Shown piece after piece: positions 10,599-24,800 of a stretch of 64,000 nucleotides of DNA. Numbering within the stretch: the first letter of the stretch is position 1; every line of letters starts with the position of its first letter. The notes under the pieces were generated by a model. The model was not told the origin of the DNA. It ran no database searches and saw only the letters and a list, made by a program, of their open reading frames with translations. This DNA is from Macrostomum hystrix (lineage: Eukaryota; Platyhelminthes; Macrostomidae): positions 186,001-250,000 of the forward strand of contig CATNEN010000008.1 in the NCBI GenBank assembly GCA_950097015.1, in the 5' to 3' direction. A program made the position numbers and the translations under genes.

Positions 10599-11387
10599 GG
10601 ACAACCAAAACGAGAAAGGGGCATTCAAAACGAGAAGGAATTCAGACACTCGGAAGAAAATTCACCCTTTCGACCATAGACTAGAGACAACCAAAATGAT
10701 TAAACTTGGAAGGGAACGCTGAAAAACTCCATTGCCTTGTTCTCCGCCGGTTTGGCTTTCTCTCGATTCTTTCTTTGCTATTTCTTGTTGCTGTTTTTCG
10801 AATACCCCACCAATATCCTCAGTCGACAGGCAACGCTCGGTGTCTGCTATTATAGAGCAAGGGGCAACACTAAATGCCGCAGCAGCCATCCTGCAAGAGC
10901 CGATTGCAACTGCGTATAGAATTATGCGAGCATGTACGCAGGAAGGAAGGATTCAGGCGCTACCAAGAGGTGCATGGTAAAAAGAAGAGCAAATGCAAAG
11001 TGGACGAGGAGATGAAGGCCAGCCTTCAGAACAAGCTGGAGCAAAACCCGCTTTCCACCTTAAGTGACCTGCGCCGACTGCAACTAACACTGATGAAAAC
11101 CTGCAGGCCCGGAGAGAGTACGCGGATTTTATGCTACATCTGGATCCTGCAGTTCACATTGTCTACCTTGATGAGACGGGATTCAACCTTTGGCTCAGGC
11201 GCTCCCAAGGCCGCTCAATCAAGGGACAGCCAGTGAGGCGAATCGTAACCACTCAAAGGGGCCTAGCATCACCGTCTGCATGGCCATCTCTGCCGATTTT
11301 GGGCTCGTCCACTCAACTGCTTGATGGTTAGATAGTTTTGCCTTCCTAATTCTCGTTTTGATTGCCGCTTTCTCATTTTGAATGTCC
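10599..11387 (+). mobile_element. IS630/Tc1-like DDE element relic, left-arm copy
   Basis: Ends are imperfect inverted repeats, GGACAACCAAAACGAGAAAG at 10599 against the reverse complement of the end at 11387. Within lies a helix-turn-helix stretch (RSVSAIIEQGATLNAAAAIL, about 10830-10900). It is followed in other frames by KVDEEMKASLQNKLEQNPL and by the DDE hallmark VYLDETGFNLWLRRSQGRS (about 11160-11215). The catalytic part is cut short and frames shift at least twice, so this is an internally deleted, non-autonomous copy. It is duplicated with the arm. Confidence 0.65.
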
Positions 11388-11600
11388 TTAACTCTATGGC
11401 CGAATAGCTGAGACCACAGACATTGTCGTTCTGAATGTCCAAATTATGATTTAGATTGACGAAACCGATACTTATAGCAACAACATCGAAGAGAAGAGGC
11501 CAAGAGAAAATGAGAAAGGAGAGGGATGAGTCGGGGAGAGATTAGACAATGAAAAGATGAGACCGAGAAGAGACGAGACACAGGAGAGGATAAGAGAGGA

Positions 11601-12868
11601 GACACTGTTCTTATTAGTAGTTCTAGATACTTTATGCGAGGTAGTTAATAACATGAACAAATAAAACAACTTTTCATGTTATTCTTACGGTGTAACGTAA
11701 TGTATTTAGACGAAACGATATTATTGATTTTAATGACCTCCTTGTTTATTTCAGACAACTTTATAATAAGTTGGTGAAAAAAATGGTGCCCGCTGTTTTA
11801 TATTTGAAATTTCAGCTGTTATTTAGTATAAACAAAAAATTGAACGAAAAAACATCTATGTAAAAAGTTAATTTAATACAGCAACTGTAACAGGACCCTG
11901 AAGATGATAAAAGCGATCATTAGTACATCGATTTTAAATAGTTAAGTATGTAAAAAATATCTGAATAAAGCAAATGTCAAGCTAGTAGCTTGATATATTG
12001 TAAATTTTTTTAGTAAAATCCAATCAAATATGGACTGAAGTAAAGTTAGAAGCAAAAAACAACTTGAAATTAAACGGGTGCCACCAAAAAATAATCACAA
12101 CTTGACAATTCGAATCAGATCTTTGTGACATAATTCTGAGAATAAGCTACTGATAATACTACTTGTTAGTAGCGTCGATTATAAGAGACGGCAGAGATAT
12201 TCGTAAGAGAAAAAACGGGCAAAAGGAGGACAAAATACTTTTACGGAAAAATTAACTCTGATATCTCGATTAGGAATTTAAAAAACTGAGATCATTAAAC
12301 TTGATTTCTAAGAAATACAGGCTACAACAGGAATGTATAAGCAGATGGCGCATAGGCCATGATGGCGATGGCGATGGCGCAGTAGCGGGGAATGCAAGCA
12401 GAATAAGTGAAAAATTGCTGACCACTCAATTCAAAGCTACACAGAATAAGGAGCTTTTCTAGTACTAATATACGCTCGCAGCATAATTCCCGACTATCCT
12501 TTAGCTGCTGATGTGCTCAAAATTTCATGCCTTAGGAAGCTTAAAGAGCATTCGAAATCTTATACCTTATAATCGGCATTAATGCACAAAATCTCATCCC
12601 TCATTATCGAAATTCGTGCTCAAAATCTCATCGCTCAGCATCTGCATTCATGCTCAAAATTTCATCATTAAGAATCTGCATGTACTGAAAATCTCATATC
12701 TTTGAATCAAGCGTATATGCTCAAAATCGTATCCCTAAGCTGCAGATGTTCTCAAATTTTCATTCCAAATAAGCGGAGGGTTCGATTAGTTTTTTGTACA
12801 AGTGCAATTTTACAACCGACAAACGCCAAAGCAACAGAGACTAAATCTGGGAAATATCGCCTGTACCC
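11601..12868. other. AT-rich intergenic DNA with a degenerate repeat
   Basis: No gene seen. From about 12510 to 12770 there is a decayed tandem repeat of roughly 40-45 bp built on TGCTCAAAATCTCATC with ATCTGCAT. A short GATGGC run is at about 12360. This is 3' flank of the long minus-strand gene. Confidence 0.5.
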
Positions 12869-15800
12869 CTACAGGCTAGTCTCGTACACAAGATTAGCCG
12901 CCGATAAATATACCGGCAGCCGATTGCGCTTCTGACGACGACGTCGGCGGCGCCTCTGAGGCCACAGAGTCGATGAAGTGTCGACATTCGCAGTGCCCTC
13001 AGCGTCGTCGTCTTCTAGCGGCCCGGGAATGGGCATCGAGCGAGCCCGGCGCTGCAGCTGCTGCGAAGCGCTTTCGCTCTTGTTGCGCTCTCTTGGATGA
13101 TAATAGGACTGCTGATGATAGTAACTATAATCTTCATCGTAGTCGTAAAATTCGTCATCGTCCTGACCGACTTCTTCGATTTCGCCTTCGTCCGTGTCCT
13201 CAGCGTAGCGCACGTAGCTTCTTGATCGTCGCGTTGGAGATGGTGTGTCACGACGGCGCCGGATAGAGAGCGCCAACGCCAGGTAGGATGGCTCACGCAG
13301 CAGGGACAGGGCAGACGAACTGTGCCGATAGTAGGACCCACCACCTAGCTTGTGCCGTCGGCGACGAACCCGACGACGATGACGCTGCTGCTGTTGTTTG
13401 GTGTCGACGCGCTTAGTAAAGAAGCCGGCAGTCATAGTGTGTCGCAGATCGTCCATGGATGCTGACGGTTGATTAGATGACAGAGCGGCCGCTGCAGGCT
13501 TCAGGCTCAGGTAGGGATTCGATCGGGCCGTGTAAGCGGTCGGTTGCGGCAGCTGGCGTCGGTTCAGACAGGCCAGGAGGAATTCGATTGCGCCGGTACC
13601 GAACGGGTCGGTTGGCGGCAGAGGCTGCGGCAGCGAGTGAGAAGTGTCCTCAGCTGCAGCTAACGGCAATTTCGGATTGCTGGCGGCTTCCGTCATCGAA
13701 CTCCTGTTCGCCGCTAGATTCGCTTCCTTCATCTCCAGGCGTGTCATTTTCTGAGTCTGAAAGACAAAAAATGGAGCTATGCGTAGATTAAATCAATCGA
13801 CCTTAATTTACTATACCAGTTATTACATCACATAAAATTAAATTTACCTTCCGAAGATGCCCAACGAGGATTGTTCACAATTCGAACAAAACCAGTTGGC
13901 GAAGGCGAAGGCGAAGGCGACGGCGACTGAGACGACAGCGGCGTGATTGCAGCACCAATGGCTGATGAGCCAGCCTCATCATCCGCACCAATATAGGCGC
14001 CACTTTTCTCACTTTCGACGCCCGACTCAGGCAGGGAAAATGCCTCCGTTTCTTGACGCTGATAGCCTGGCAGCTGCGGTGTATTATCAGACTCAAACGA
14101 CGTCTGAGATTCCGAGTTATGTTTGGGTGAACTTGAAACTGGCAAAGATGGCGAAGGTGGCTCTTTTGTCGATTTTGATGATTGCATAGACAATGATGAC
14201 CTTGCGGATAAAAACGAATCTTTTGGCGATGTTGACGAAGGCTTTGACAGTGGAGGAGACGATAATGGTGGCTTGGCGGTCTTCTTTTCACGCAGACGGC
14301 TGTTTTTACGTTGACTGAATTTGGACTTGCGAACTTCTTGAGGCGAACTGACTGCAGCAGTCTCTGGCGAAGCCGACGGTGGCAAGCTAGTGGACATATG
14401 ACTGCATAGACGCTGAGGCCTTACTAGTGTCAATGAGGCAGCTTCAACACAACCTATTTTTACGGCCAATACATCCTGGCAGCCGGTATCTCTCACACCG
14501 CTTTGCTTTGCTACAATTGCTGAAGTTCTGAAAGCAACTAGCTGCGGCTGTGCGAACGCAGTTGTGAAAGGATCATTAAGACTACTGGCTGTGCCTGGTG
14601 CTCGATGCAGAGAAGGCTGCTGTTGTTGTGGTTCGACTTCAGTCAGAAAAGTTTCATTCAAACGGTCAGTGCATGATTTTAACATTCGACTAGCGTACTC
14701 TGAGAAGCTCAGCGTTGGAATGTTGTCCTCTATGGGCACAATTGGTTCGACTGATAACGGGATCTCACTCTTTTTGTTATTGTTATATGGTATCGACGTC
14801 TTGGCTTTCGGCTTCTTTGTTCTAAATGACGACTTTATGGTTCGCTGGCTACCACGCTCTGTTGCTGGTTTTTCGATTTCTCGTTCCTTGTCTGTACTTG
14901 TAAGAGTTAATGGCGCGTCACTAGCTATGAGCTCCTTTGAATCGGGCAAAGAAGTCATCTTCTGTACTTGTTCAGTGGCTGCTAACCGACTAGTAGCAAT
15001 ACTATCCATGATGCGCTTTCTACCACTGAAGCTGCGAGATTTCGGTTTAAGCACATCAACCTTTGGTAACTGCGCTTGTTTTACGCTTTTAGAATCTGGT
15101 ACCTTTCTTCTAATGCTGCTGTGAGAATAGACACTACGTGCTGTGGCTGATCGTTGGAGATTCTCTGTGTCTTTAACCAGCAAATTTTTACTAGTGGAAT
15201 CGCTGACCAGTTTTCGACTATGAAGAGAAGCAGACGAGGTCATAGAAAAGCTTTCTTCTGCGTATTCGCTACTAGACCCGGAGTCAGACTGCGAGCCAAC
15301 GCTAGAGCAAGCCAGGTCTTTATCTACTAGCTTTGAAACTGCAGGAGTAACTGGCTTGACCAGCACAGGTGGCTCCTTAGACAAATCAGAGTGACGCCCA
15401 ACGATGATTACCCCAGACTTATAGGCTTCCGTTTTCTGTGCGCTCATATTCTCTGGCCGAGGTGTCACTTCTTCGGAAATGGTTTCAAGCGCCTTGCTTG
15501 GTTGACTGGGAAAAACTGACTGCGGCTCTTCGTCATAGGCGTGTAACTCCTCATCGATATCCATATCGCTATCTGAAGTTGATGAGCTCGAACTGCTAGC
15601 TGTCCGCTGCTTGGCTGCAGCAGGATAAGGGCGGACCGAAGATGGCAAGCTCGAGGAGCTAAAGTTTTCACCATTGTTGCCCGGCTCAATATTTTGCTGT
15701 TTAGAGCCCGATTCACCTGCAGAGATTCGAAGCGCTCGATCTTCTTGTCCACGATGCTCGGGTATAGACAATGTGGTAGCAGTAGAAACTTGAGGACTAG

Positions 15801-18800
15801 CCCGAACTGCCGATGTAGATGCACGGCTAAATTTGCCATCATCTGCTTCTTGGCTGCCCTTCAACACGGAAATTTCCATTTCAATATTCAGATTTAAGCG
15901 TCCATGCTCAGAAGCTACATTAAGTAAAATGTCCGGCCGCAAATAAACGGACGACGGCAAACTAGGACTTAATTGCTCTGCCTCAGTCGACACGTCACAT
16001 TCTTTAAGCTTATCTTCGATGCAGGTTGTTGCGGGCAGCTGCAACGTCAGGTCCTCTTGGCCCCGCGGCTCCTGAGGTCCTTGATCTATGGCGGATGGTG
16101 CTAAACCAACTGAAACGGAGAGTGTGTCTAAAAGCGTAGGATAAAAAAGTTCCGAAACTGACAAGCCAGGACTAAACTGCTGCTCCTCAACCGTCTCCGA
16201 GTCAATCAGCTTTGAAATCTCGCCTTTGATTACTGGCTCGCCGACCGCAGCAGGCAGAAGCAGTATCAGATCTTCTTGTCCGCGATGTTCTGACGAAGAA
16301 ACCGAAAGGGTATCTCCATTTTTTAAGTGAGGAGGAGCCGAAACTGCTGGCAATTTAGGTCTAACGTGCTGTTTCTGAAACGACTGGTTTGTACTTGCAA
16401 CGGAAGCAATTTTTTCTTCCATATTTCCGATACTTCTTTCTACCGATCCTGATGCATTCATGGCCGCATCTTCTTGCTTGCAGTTTTTTGAAATAGTAGG
16501 ACAAATAAGTGTCACCGATGGTAACAAGCTGGGACTCAACTGTTCACTCTTAACAATTGAGTTATCATTGGCTGTGGAAGTCTCCCCCTCAATTATGTGA
16601 TCTCCAGTTAAGTTAGCTGGTAAAAGCAATGTTAAATCCTCTTGTCCTCGGTGTTCGCTTGAAGTGTTAGAAATTGAGTCCTCTTCAGCAGCAATAGGGC
16701 ACGCCAAACTAGAAGTCAAAGCGCTTGACTGGACTTGTTCTTTCTCAGCCGACTTTTGGCTAGTCCTTATAAACAGATCTTCACTTTCAATATTCATTCG
16801 ATTGCGGCTAAGATGCTCCATTTTGTCAACCTTTCCTTCGCTCTCTGCATTAAGCTGCCGCTGGTAAACAAATCGCTCTTGTAACTCAGCGTCTACGTCA
16901 AGATAAAACTGACCAGGAGCTGGCTGCATAGCGTGTTGTTTAATGTGCGCCTCATGCAGCTGAGCTGCTTGCGTCACCGCGCCTGTGTCCTGCATCTCCT
17001 GGTAGGAGCGCCTTTCTTCAACTGTCCGTGAACTGTAACGGGGCGTGGAGTTTTCGAATTGCCTGGCGCGCTGGCGCACAATCGCACCGTAGCCTTCACT
17101 GCTGCCACCATCAACCTGCTCGACTGAGGGAGCAGTATATGCAGTGAGCTCGGCAATATTTGTTATTTTTGAGGCAGCAGACGGAGTAACTATTCGATCA
17201 GTTTCTCTAACTACCCGAGTATAGAATGGTGCCGTCTCACCATTTGCCGAAACCAAATTCAACTGCTCCAATAAAAAAGCTTCAGAAGAAATCATCTCGG
17301 TGGCATCGACCTCCGGCTCCATCAGTGGAGCTTCATAAGAAATCATATCTGTGGCATCGACCTCTGGCTTCACCAGTGGAGTTTCAGAAGGAATCATCTT
17401 GGTGGCATCGACCTCCGGCTTCACCAGTGAAGGGTCAGAAGAAATCATCTCTGTTGTATAGAACTCCGGCTCAACCAATGGAGCATAAGAAGGAATCATC
17501 TCGGTGGCATCGACCTCCGGCTCCACCAGTGGAGCTTCAGAAGGAACCATCTCTGTGGCATCGTCTTCCGGCTCCACCAATGGAGCTTCAGAAGGAATCG
17601 TGTCAGCCGCAATGTCCGGATCCACCCCTGAAGCTTCCGTTTGAATCGTGTCCGTGGCATTGTCCTCCTGCTCCACAACTGGAGCTTCAGAAGGAACCAT
17701 CTCTGTGGCATCGTCTTCCGGCTCCACCAATGGAGCTTCAGAAGGAATCGTGTCAGCGGCAATGTCCGGCTCCACCCATGAAGCTTCCGTTTGAATCGTG
17801 TCCGTGGCATTGTCCTCCTGCTCCACAACTGGAGCTTCAGAAGGAACCATCACTGTGGCATCGTCTTCCGGCTCCACCAATGGAGCTTCAGAAGGAATCG
17901 TGTCAGCGGCATCGTCCGGCTCCACCCCTGAAGCTTCTGTTTGAATCATGTCTGTGGCATTGTCCTCCTGCTCCACCACTGGAGCTTCAGATAAAGTCAT
18001 CGCTGCGACACTATCAACCTGCTCTATCAACGGGACACCAGAAGGGGTCTCTGAAGCCAGATCAGCTGTGTGAACCTGCTCAACAGCAGGGGCATCAGGT
18101 AAATTTTTTTCTGTAGCTTGATCCATCCGCTCAAATATGACATCGGTAACACTGTTCTCTGCAGTACTTTTAACCTGCTCGACAGATGCATCGGACGTAG
18201 TGACCTCAGCTACACTAGCCCGAGACAATGATGGACGGCGAGCGTAAATCGCAGTAGAAAACGAAGCGTCTAAATTTGTATCGACTGTGTCGCGTACCAT
18301 CGCAGAGTTAGAATTACTTTCGAAGCTGTCCATGCTAAGAGTCTCTGCCCGAGATAATCGCCTAAGTTGTTCCTGGTGGTTCTGATGCTGATTTTGATTC
18401 AAATTTTGGTGATGCTGTTTCCTAGAATTTTGAGGTTCATCGACCAAAGCACAAAACGAGAATGCTGGAGGCGTTGCGAATTTTTTAATTCGGCGCGGAT
18501 GCCGACCCGTCAGTATATCGTCGTGATCGTTGTCTTCCGCATCACTAACTAATTGACTTTCGTCGCTGAGTACCTCGAGGTAAACACGGTCTGACATTGA
18601 CAATTTCCTTGAGACCCGACTAATTGAACTATAAACAGATGAGTGAGAGTCGTAGCCAAGACTTGAGCTAGAAGGTTGTGACAATTTGCAGGTGCTTGTG
18701 GAAACCTTTTCTACAACCATAGCTGCCGCCGCCGCTACCAAGTTCGAATCCGACTCCGTCAGTTGACTAGACCGCTCCGACGACGATGCGAGGGTGCGAC

Positions 18801-21800
18801 GCCTAGACCGAGTCTCTGTGACTGCCAAATGATCAAGCGACGCCGACATAACGCGTGCATGCTCGCCAACGTTGCCAACCGCAAAGTCTCCAATTTTGAC
18901 GCCGCTGTTACCCACGACAGGGCGGCCTACAGCTGGATCAGGCAGTTTAGAGTCACAAGTGTCACACCTATATGAGGCGTCAATATCAGCTAGGATTCTT
19001 TTAACGAGGGCTTCTCCATCGCCATCTTCTTCGTCGCGCTTTTTGGCACCACTCTCGCTGTACATTGACTGGTACTCAAACGAGCGCGGCAGGCCTACCT
19101 CTGAGGCAAGGCTGGTGTCAACAACGCGTGACCCAGTTTGAGCTTCAAGCACGTTGGCATTTAACTCCGTAGACTCGTGTTGATGCAGCGAGCCAGACCG
19201 ACGGGAACCTAGCAGCATCATACACAACTGGTCGTCATGGTAACCATTGCTAGACAGCATTAGGCCAGCCCATCGATTTTCTTTAGCCAGATCAGCAACA
19301 GTTACGTTTGTACTAGACTTAACATGGGCCTCGTTGTCAGCTGGCAATGCTTGTGATAGCGTAACAATGACCTCTAACTCGGGATCTGTGCTGTGATACA
19401 CTTCGCGATGCGTCACGGCCACAATGGTAGCATTAGGCAGCTGGAAGCTCGACCGATAAGTATGCTCAACTCGACGGCGTACAATGCCCAATGAAGATAC
19501 CTCCTCCTGGCGGCGTACTTTTGCGCCGCCTTCTCGCCTGCGACGCAGTATGGCCTCCTTGAGCAGCAAGCCGCCTCTGCTGCCAGATGCAGCGCCGCTT
19601 AGTTGCGCATACTCGTCCAGGTTCAAGCTCGATTCGAATTCAAGCGTCTCCGAACGGACCAACGACTTGGATTCGTTTGGCTTCGCCTTTGAGTCCACCT
19701 CTGCAATGTCGCTGAAGGTTAAATGGCGTCGATCATCAACGACTTCGATGGTAGATGATTGTGTGGCCATGCTCGCCTCAACAAAGTGCTCGTCTAGTGG
19801 TTTCAAAGGAAAGGAAAAAGGAAGTTCGAGTTGAATAGTCGAATAGATACTTATAGTACAGAATTCTGCACTAAAGCTTCAATGCAGAATATGTAAATCA
19901 TTATAGACAGACATTTTCTCTCCTTAGAAGCTGAGCTCAGTGGAAATTTCACTATATAGTTATTAACATATCCAACCAAGAAAATATAAAAATGACCTGT
20001 ATGCATGCTTAGAAAGCACATTTGCAAACCTACTTAAGAAAGGAAGCTCAGCTAGTAAGGCCTCACGGCAAATGACACAGCAAAAGACTATTGTGCCACT
20101 GTGAGCAACGGAAATATTTGCTCCGAATAGAAATGCGCTTTCAACTAGTTGGTATATTCGACATTGGGCTTTTCAAACCTGAGCAACAGTAAGTTTGTAC
20201 TTCGCCTTTGCATACCATGTATAGCTAGTTCCTGGCTATACATGGTTTCGACTAATTAATTTGGTCGTGAAATTATAGACTGCAGGCTTTTACCAGCCAG
20301 GGGAGAACTTAGTGGTCATGTAGCGATACACAGTGTGCATACCAATGCTGTCAATGGCTGGTTCCGTGTCTAGTGGCGCTTGCTCAGGTGTCAAAGCGAC
20401 AGTCCGCGCTGTGGGCCGAGAGTCTTCCATGTGGCGCTGACGAGCCTAAAATATTTGTTTTCTCATGTATAATAAAAACCTCGCTTAGTGGCCATGCAAG
20501 CTGCATAATGCAAAACGCGAATGCATTCCCTGTCACGACCTTGCGCTAGTGTTGGTTTACCAATTATGCAACATTCCATTCTAGGTGTGCGCGAACAGAA
20601 TGAAAAGAATGCACAAAATTGAAAATAAAACTGTTTGGTTTAAGCCAAATGAAGCAAGTCTTTAGAAACGTTTTATTGCTTTCATGTCATCAAAATACCG
20701 CAGACGCAGATGCACCCTCTACAATCCTATTCACAAGGGTGGGAAGGAGAGTAAACAATTGCTTGTCCTCTGACTTGACAAACCTGCCAGAAACAAGACA
20801 CAAGAAAATACGAGCGTCAACAGATACTTGCTTTCTGGCAAAGCTATTTTTAGAATGTCTATGCCAAGAAAAAGACACAAAAAACTTGCAATCCCTGTCT
20901 ACATCTTTGAGTCACATAATTCAACTTCAACTAATTGTCTGTACAATTAGCCACATTGACACACCCAACTCAACCTAAACCGAACATTTATTGTCTTTAA
21001 CGATCATGCCTGAGAACTCACAGTGACAAACTGGGTCAAACAAATTTAAGACATAAATTCAAATTTACCAATGTGATCATTTTTAGGTTTATTGTGTTTA
21101 TGGTAAATATTCTGATTGAAAGTCAGAAGCGTATCTGTTTCAATATTATTGCAGTTTTTTAATTTGCATTTCCTTCCATTGGCTCCAACATTGTAAAATG
21201 TAAATCAGCGAAATGAAAAACTGAAGATATAAATAATTGTAAAACTGGAGTCAATGGAGACCTCTTCCATTCGTTTCTCATCTCTCCTAAGAAACATTTC
21301 ATCGGAGTAGTTAATAACCTCTGAGCTAACTTTAAAATTTAACTATTCTGTCTAATACATTTGTAATAAAGAACTCACAAATCACAAGGTCACAACCAGA
21401 TCTCGGGAAGCAGAGGAAAAAACAATCAAAAATGGAACCAGTTGTCCTAAGGATACTGAGTTCCAACCAAGTTGCCCACTGTTATCAAATAAAGTTTAAA
21501 GAATTTTAAATGTCAGTTTCCCAAAATTGCATCAATGTTACTATATTTTCTATAGTAAAAGCAATTTTCTCTGAATGGCATCTGTTATTTTATTAAATAC
21601 ACTTACATGAATATTCCTGAAATCAACAGGTTTGAAAGTGCAAAATAGCTTGTAGAATGAAATCATATATTATATACACATAGGAGCATACATACATATT
21701 ATTTTGTTTGCACTTGCCTTTACACTTTCAAAAATAAATTTCAAGCGTGATTAATAACACTTCCAGATAAAAAATAAATTAGAAAGCAATAGCTTTGAAG

Positions 21801-24800
21801 CAAAAATACAAAATTAAAGAATGAAATTGTGCATTTATAATTTGTTTTAATTATAGAAAAATTATTATAAAAAATCATACATAATACATTTAGATCAGAC
21901 TGATTTCTGTCAACTTGACAAACTTTAAATATATATAATTAATGAGTGCTACAGAAATTACTTAATACTTACATACTTTCTATACTGTTGCAAAGACACA
22001 ACAAGTATAATTATTAAGAGAGCTACAGCCTGTGATAGCCTATTTGTGAATAGAAAATAGACCTTCTTTAAATAATTCAAAGTGAGAAATGAGATAATGA
22101 AATAACAATTTTCTCAAAAACCATACCTTCAGAAAGGTAGTGTCTTCAGTCATTCCATTATCAGTCATTATAAGCTTATGTTGACCATTGTCTGAAAAAC
22201 AAATGGATTTTTTCGTTAAAAGTACAAATATCAAAGATATAAGTGATTTTTCATTATATTTTATATTACAACTTCAATTGCTTAGATACAGATGTACAAT
22301 TAGAATATGAAACATATTTATTGTTTTAAATAGACAGATATCGGCACTAATTTGCTATTGATTAGCTGGTGAGAACTTAAAAAATGACTATTGTTAGTAT
22401 TGTACTCCCTTAGTAGCAGCATTTGGAAATTTATTATAAAAACTAAGGGCCTATTTATTAATAAATGCTTTGTGTGATTCAGAAAGCATTGTAATTAATA
22501 TATCTATAATGATGACAAGACAGTCTGCATAACATTAGTTAGCTATATCAATGACAGTATATATTTGCACTCTTTAGTTTTTAATTTTTCTATAAAGAAA
22601 GAAAAATCTGTGGCTTTGTCTCTTGTTGTTTAGTAAAGATTTGGTCAATAAGTACTAGGACATTCTTGTACTGCATTTCTAAAGCCATAGGAGGCTTTCA
22701 TGTGAAGTGAAACTCAATAAATAAAGTAAAAGAGTGAACTTGTGAATATCAACATGTAAGAACAAAGAAAATCTGTAGCAATTAAAAAGTTTATTCTATC
22801 ACTATAAAAAAGTCAGAGACTAAAGGTTATGTCCCTTGTAAAATATAATAAACGATAAACGCCAACCTTATGAAAAGTGAATATATGTGGCAGCTAGTTT
22901 TTAACACTTATAGGTTAAGATAAAAAAATTGATGTGTATATACCAAAAAGTTAGTGATATATGTAGTACAGCACAATATAGCATTATACTGTTTCAGCCT
23001 TAATTACAAAAGTAGCACCGAAAAGTTCCACTAACTGATTTAAAATACTGAGTAATATACGTGGTAATGCAAGATAAAGAAAATGAAAAGTGTGATGACG
23101 GTTCTGTCAATAGATTGAAAAAAGTTGAATTCTAGATCCGCAAACTAAATATTCAAATTTAGCGCTCGTAGTTTTCAATCATGTATCTTAACAAATTTTC
23201 AATCGTTTTGATGCTCAGAAATAAAAATAATACGACTTGAAGACACCAAATGATTCTTTCAATAGCCTAGATTTATTCGTTGCGCAATGTTATTTTAATA
23301 AAAATGACTCATTTGTCCCTGTAAATACTCAGTCGTGAATTCCTACTCCCCGGCCCTGTCTTTTGCGTACGCGCGGGCTTGCGTTGCCTGTGAAGCTGAA
23401 TCTGTGTCAACAATGGCTCATATATATATTATTTTTATCTATGGCTTTTGTATGCTATAGGAGGCTTTCAGATAAAGAGGAATCACTGCATTTCGCGTGA
23501 TTGTGCTGAAAATAGATGTCAATGTGATTATACATTTATTGCAAGCGTCAATATAGATAGAAACAGACTGATGCATAACTGCTTTCTACCCACTGCTCCT
23601 CTACCCACTGCTCCTCTACCCACTGCTCCTCTACCTGCACTGCTCCTCTACCCACTGCTCCTCTACCCACTGCTCCTCTACCCACTGCTCCTCTACCCAC
23701 TGTTCCTCTACCCACTGCTCCTCTACCTACTGCTCCTCTACCCACTCCTCCTCCACCCACTGCTCCTCTACCCACTGCTCCTCTACCCACTGCTCCTCTA
23801 CCCACTCCTCCTCCACCCACTGCTCCTCTACCCACTGCTCCTCTACCCACTGCTCCTCTACCCACTGCTCCTCTACCCACTGCTCCTCTACCCACTCCTC
23901 CTCCACCCACTGTTCCTCTACCCACTGCTCCTCTACCCACTGCTCCTCTACCCACTGCTCCTCTACCCACTGCTCCTCTACCCACTGCTCCTCTACCCAC
24001 TCCTCCTCCACCCACTGCTCCTCTACCCACTGCTCCTCTACCCACTGCTCCTCTACCCACTGCTCCTCTACCCACTCCTCCTCTACCCACTGCTCCTCTA
24101 CCCACCCTTCTCTACCCACTCCTCCTCTACCCACTGCTCCTCTACCCACTGGATCCTCTACCCACTGCTCCTCTACCCACTGCTCCTCTACCCACTGCTC
24201 CTCTACCCACTGCTCCTCTACCCACTGCTACTCTACCCACTCCTCCTCTACCTGCACTGCTCCTCTACCCACTGCTCCTCTACCCACTCCTCCTCCACCC
24301 ACTGCTCCTCTACCCACTCCTCCTCTACCCACTGCTCCTCTACCCACCCTTCTCTACCCACTCCTCCTCTACCCACTGCTCCTCTACCCACTGCTCCTCT
24401 ACCCACTGCTCCTCTACCTGCACTGCTCCTCTACCCACTGCTCCTCTACCCACTGCTCCTCTACCCACTCCTCCTCTACCCACTCCTCCTCTACCCACTG
24501 CTCCTCTACCCACTGCTCCTCTACCCACTGCTCCTCTACCCACTGCTCCTCTACCCACTGCTCCTCTACCTGCACTGCTCCTCTACCCACTGCTCCTCTA
24601 CCCACTCCTCCTCCACCCACTGCTCCTCTAACCACTGCTCCTCTACCCTGCACTGCTCCTCTCTACCCTATATTCTTTCCATTTCTTTCCTCCTTTTTCT
24701 CTCTTCCCTTTCTCCCTTTCTTTCTATTCCCTTGTTACGCACCTTTTTTCGCTTTGCTTCCTTGTCATAGCTACCTTTTTCCTCTTTTACAGTCGATTCC

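Larger units (their letters stand above)
5836..11600 (+). repeat. Left arm of a large inverted duplication
   Basis: Reading rightwards this segment matches the reverse complement of 29455-33412: outer flank, peptide-gene exon 1, intron with SINE, exon 2, IS630-like relic, then a GA-rich end. Without the P element it is about 2.6 kb. Differences between arms are scattered substitutions and small indels. The outer boundary lies near 5836-5850 and the inner boundary near 11600. Arms are separated by about 17.9 kb of single-copy DNA. Confidence 0.9.

Noticed and set aside
12973-13791. Plus-strand frames opposite the giant gene tail
   Set aside because: Antisense shadows; the minus strand has clear coding bias.
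14564-15124. 186-codon plus-strand frame
   Set aside because: Antisense shadow of the giant minus-strand exon; lacks its own signals.
17226-18116. 296-codon plus-strand Pro/His-rich frame
   Set aside because: Antisense reading of the acidic tandem repeats of the giant protein.
20619-20978. 119-codon plus-strand frame
   Set aside because: AT-rich intronic sequence with no domain or flanking signals.
23448-24770. 440-codon plus-strand open frame of LLLYP repeats
   Set aside because: It is the 15-bp minisatellite read in a stop-free frame; all other frames, on both strands, are equally open.
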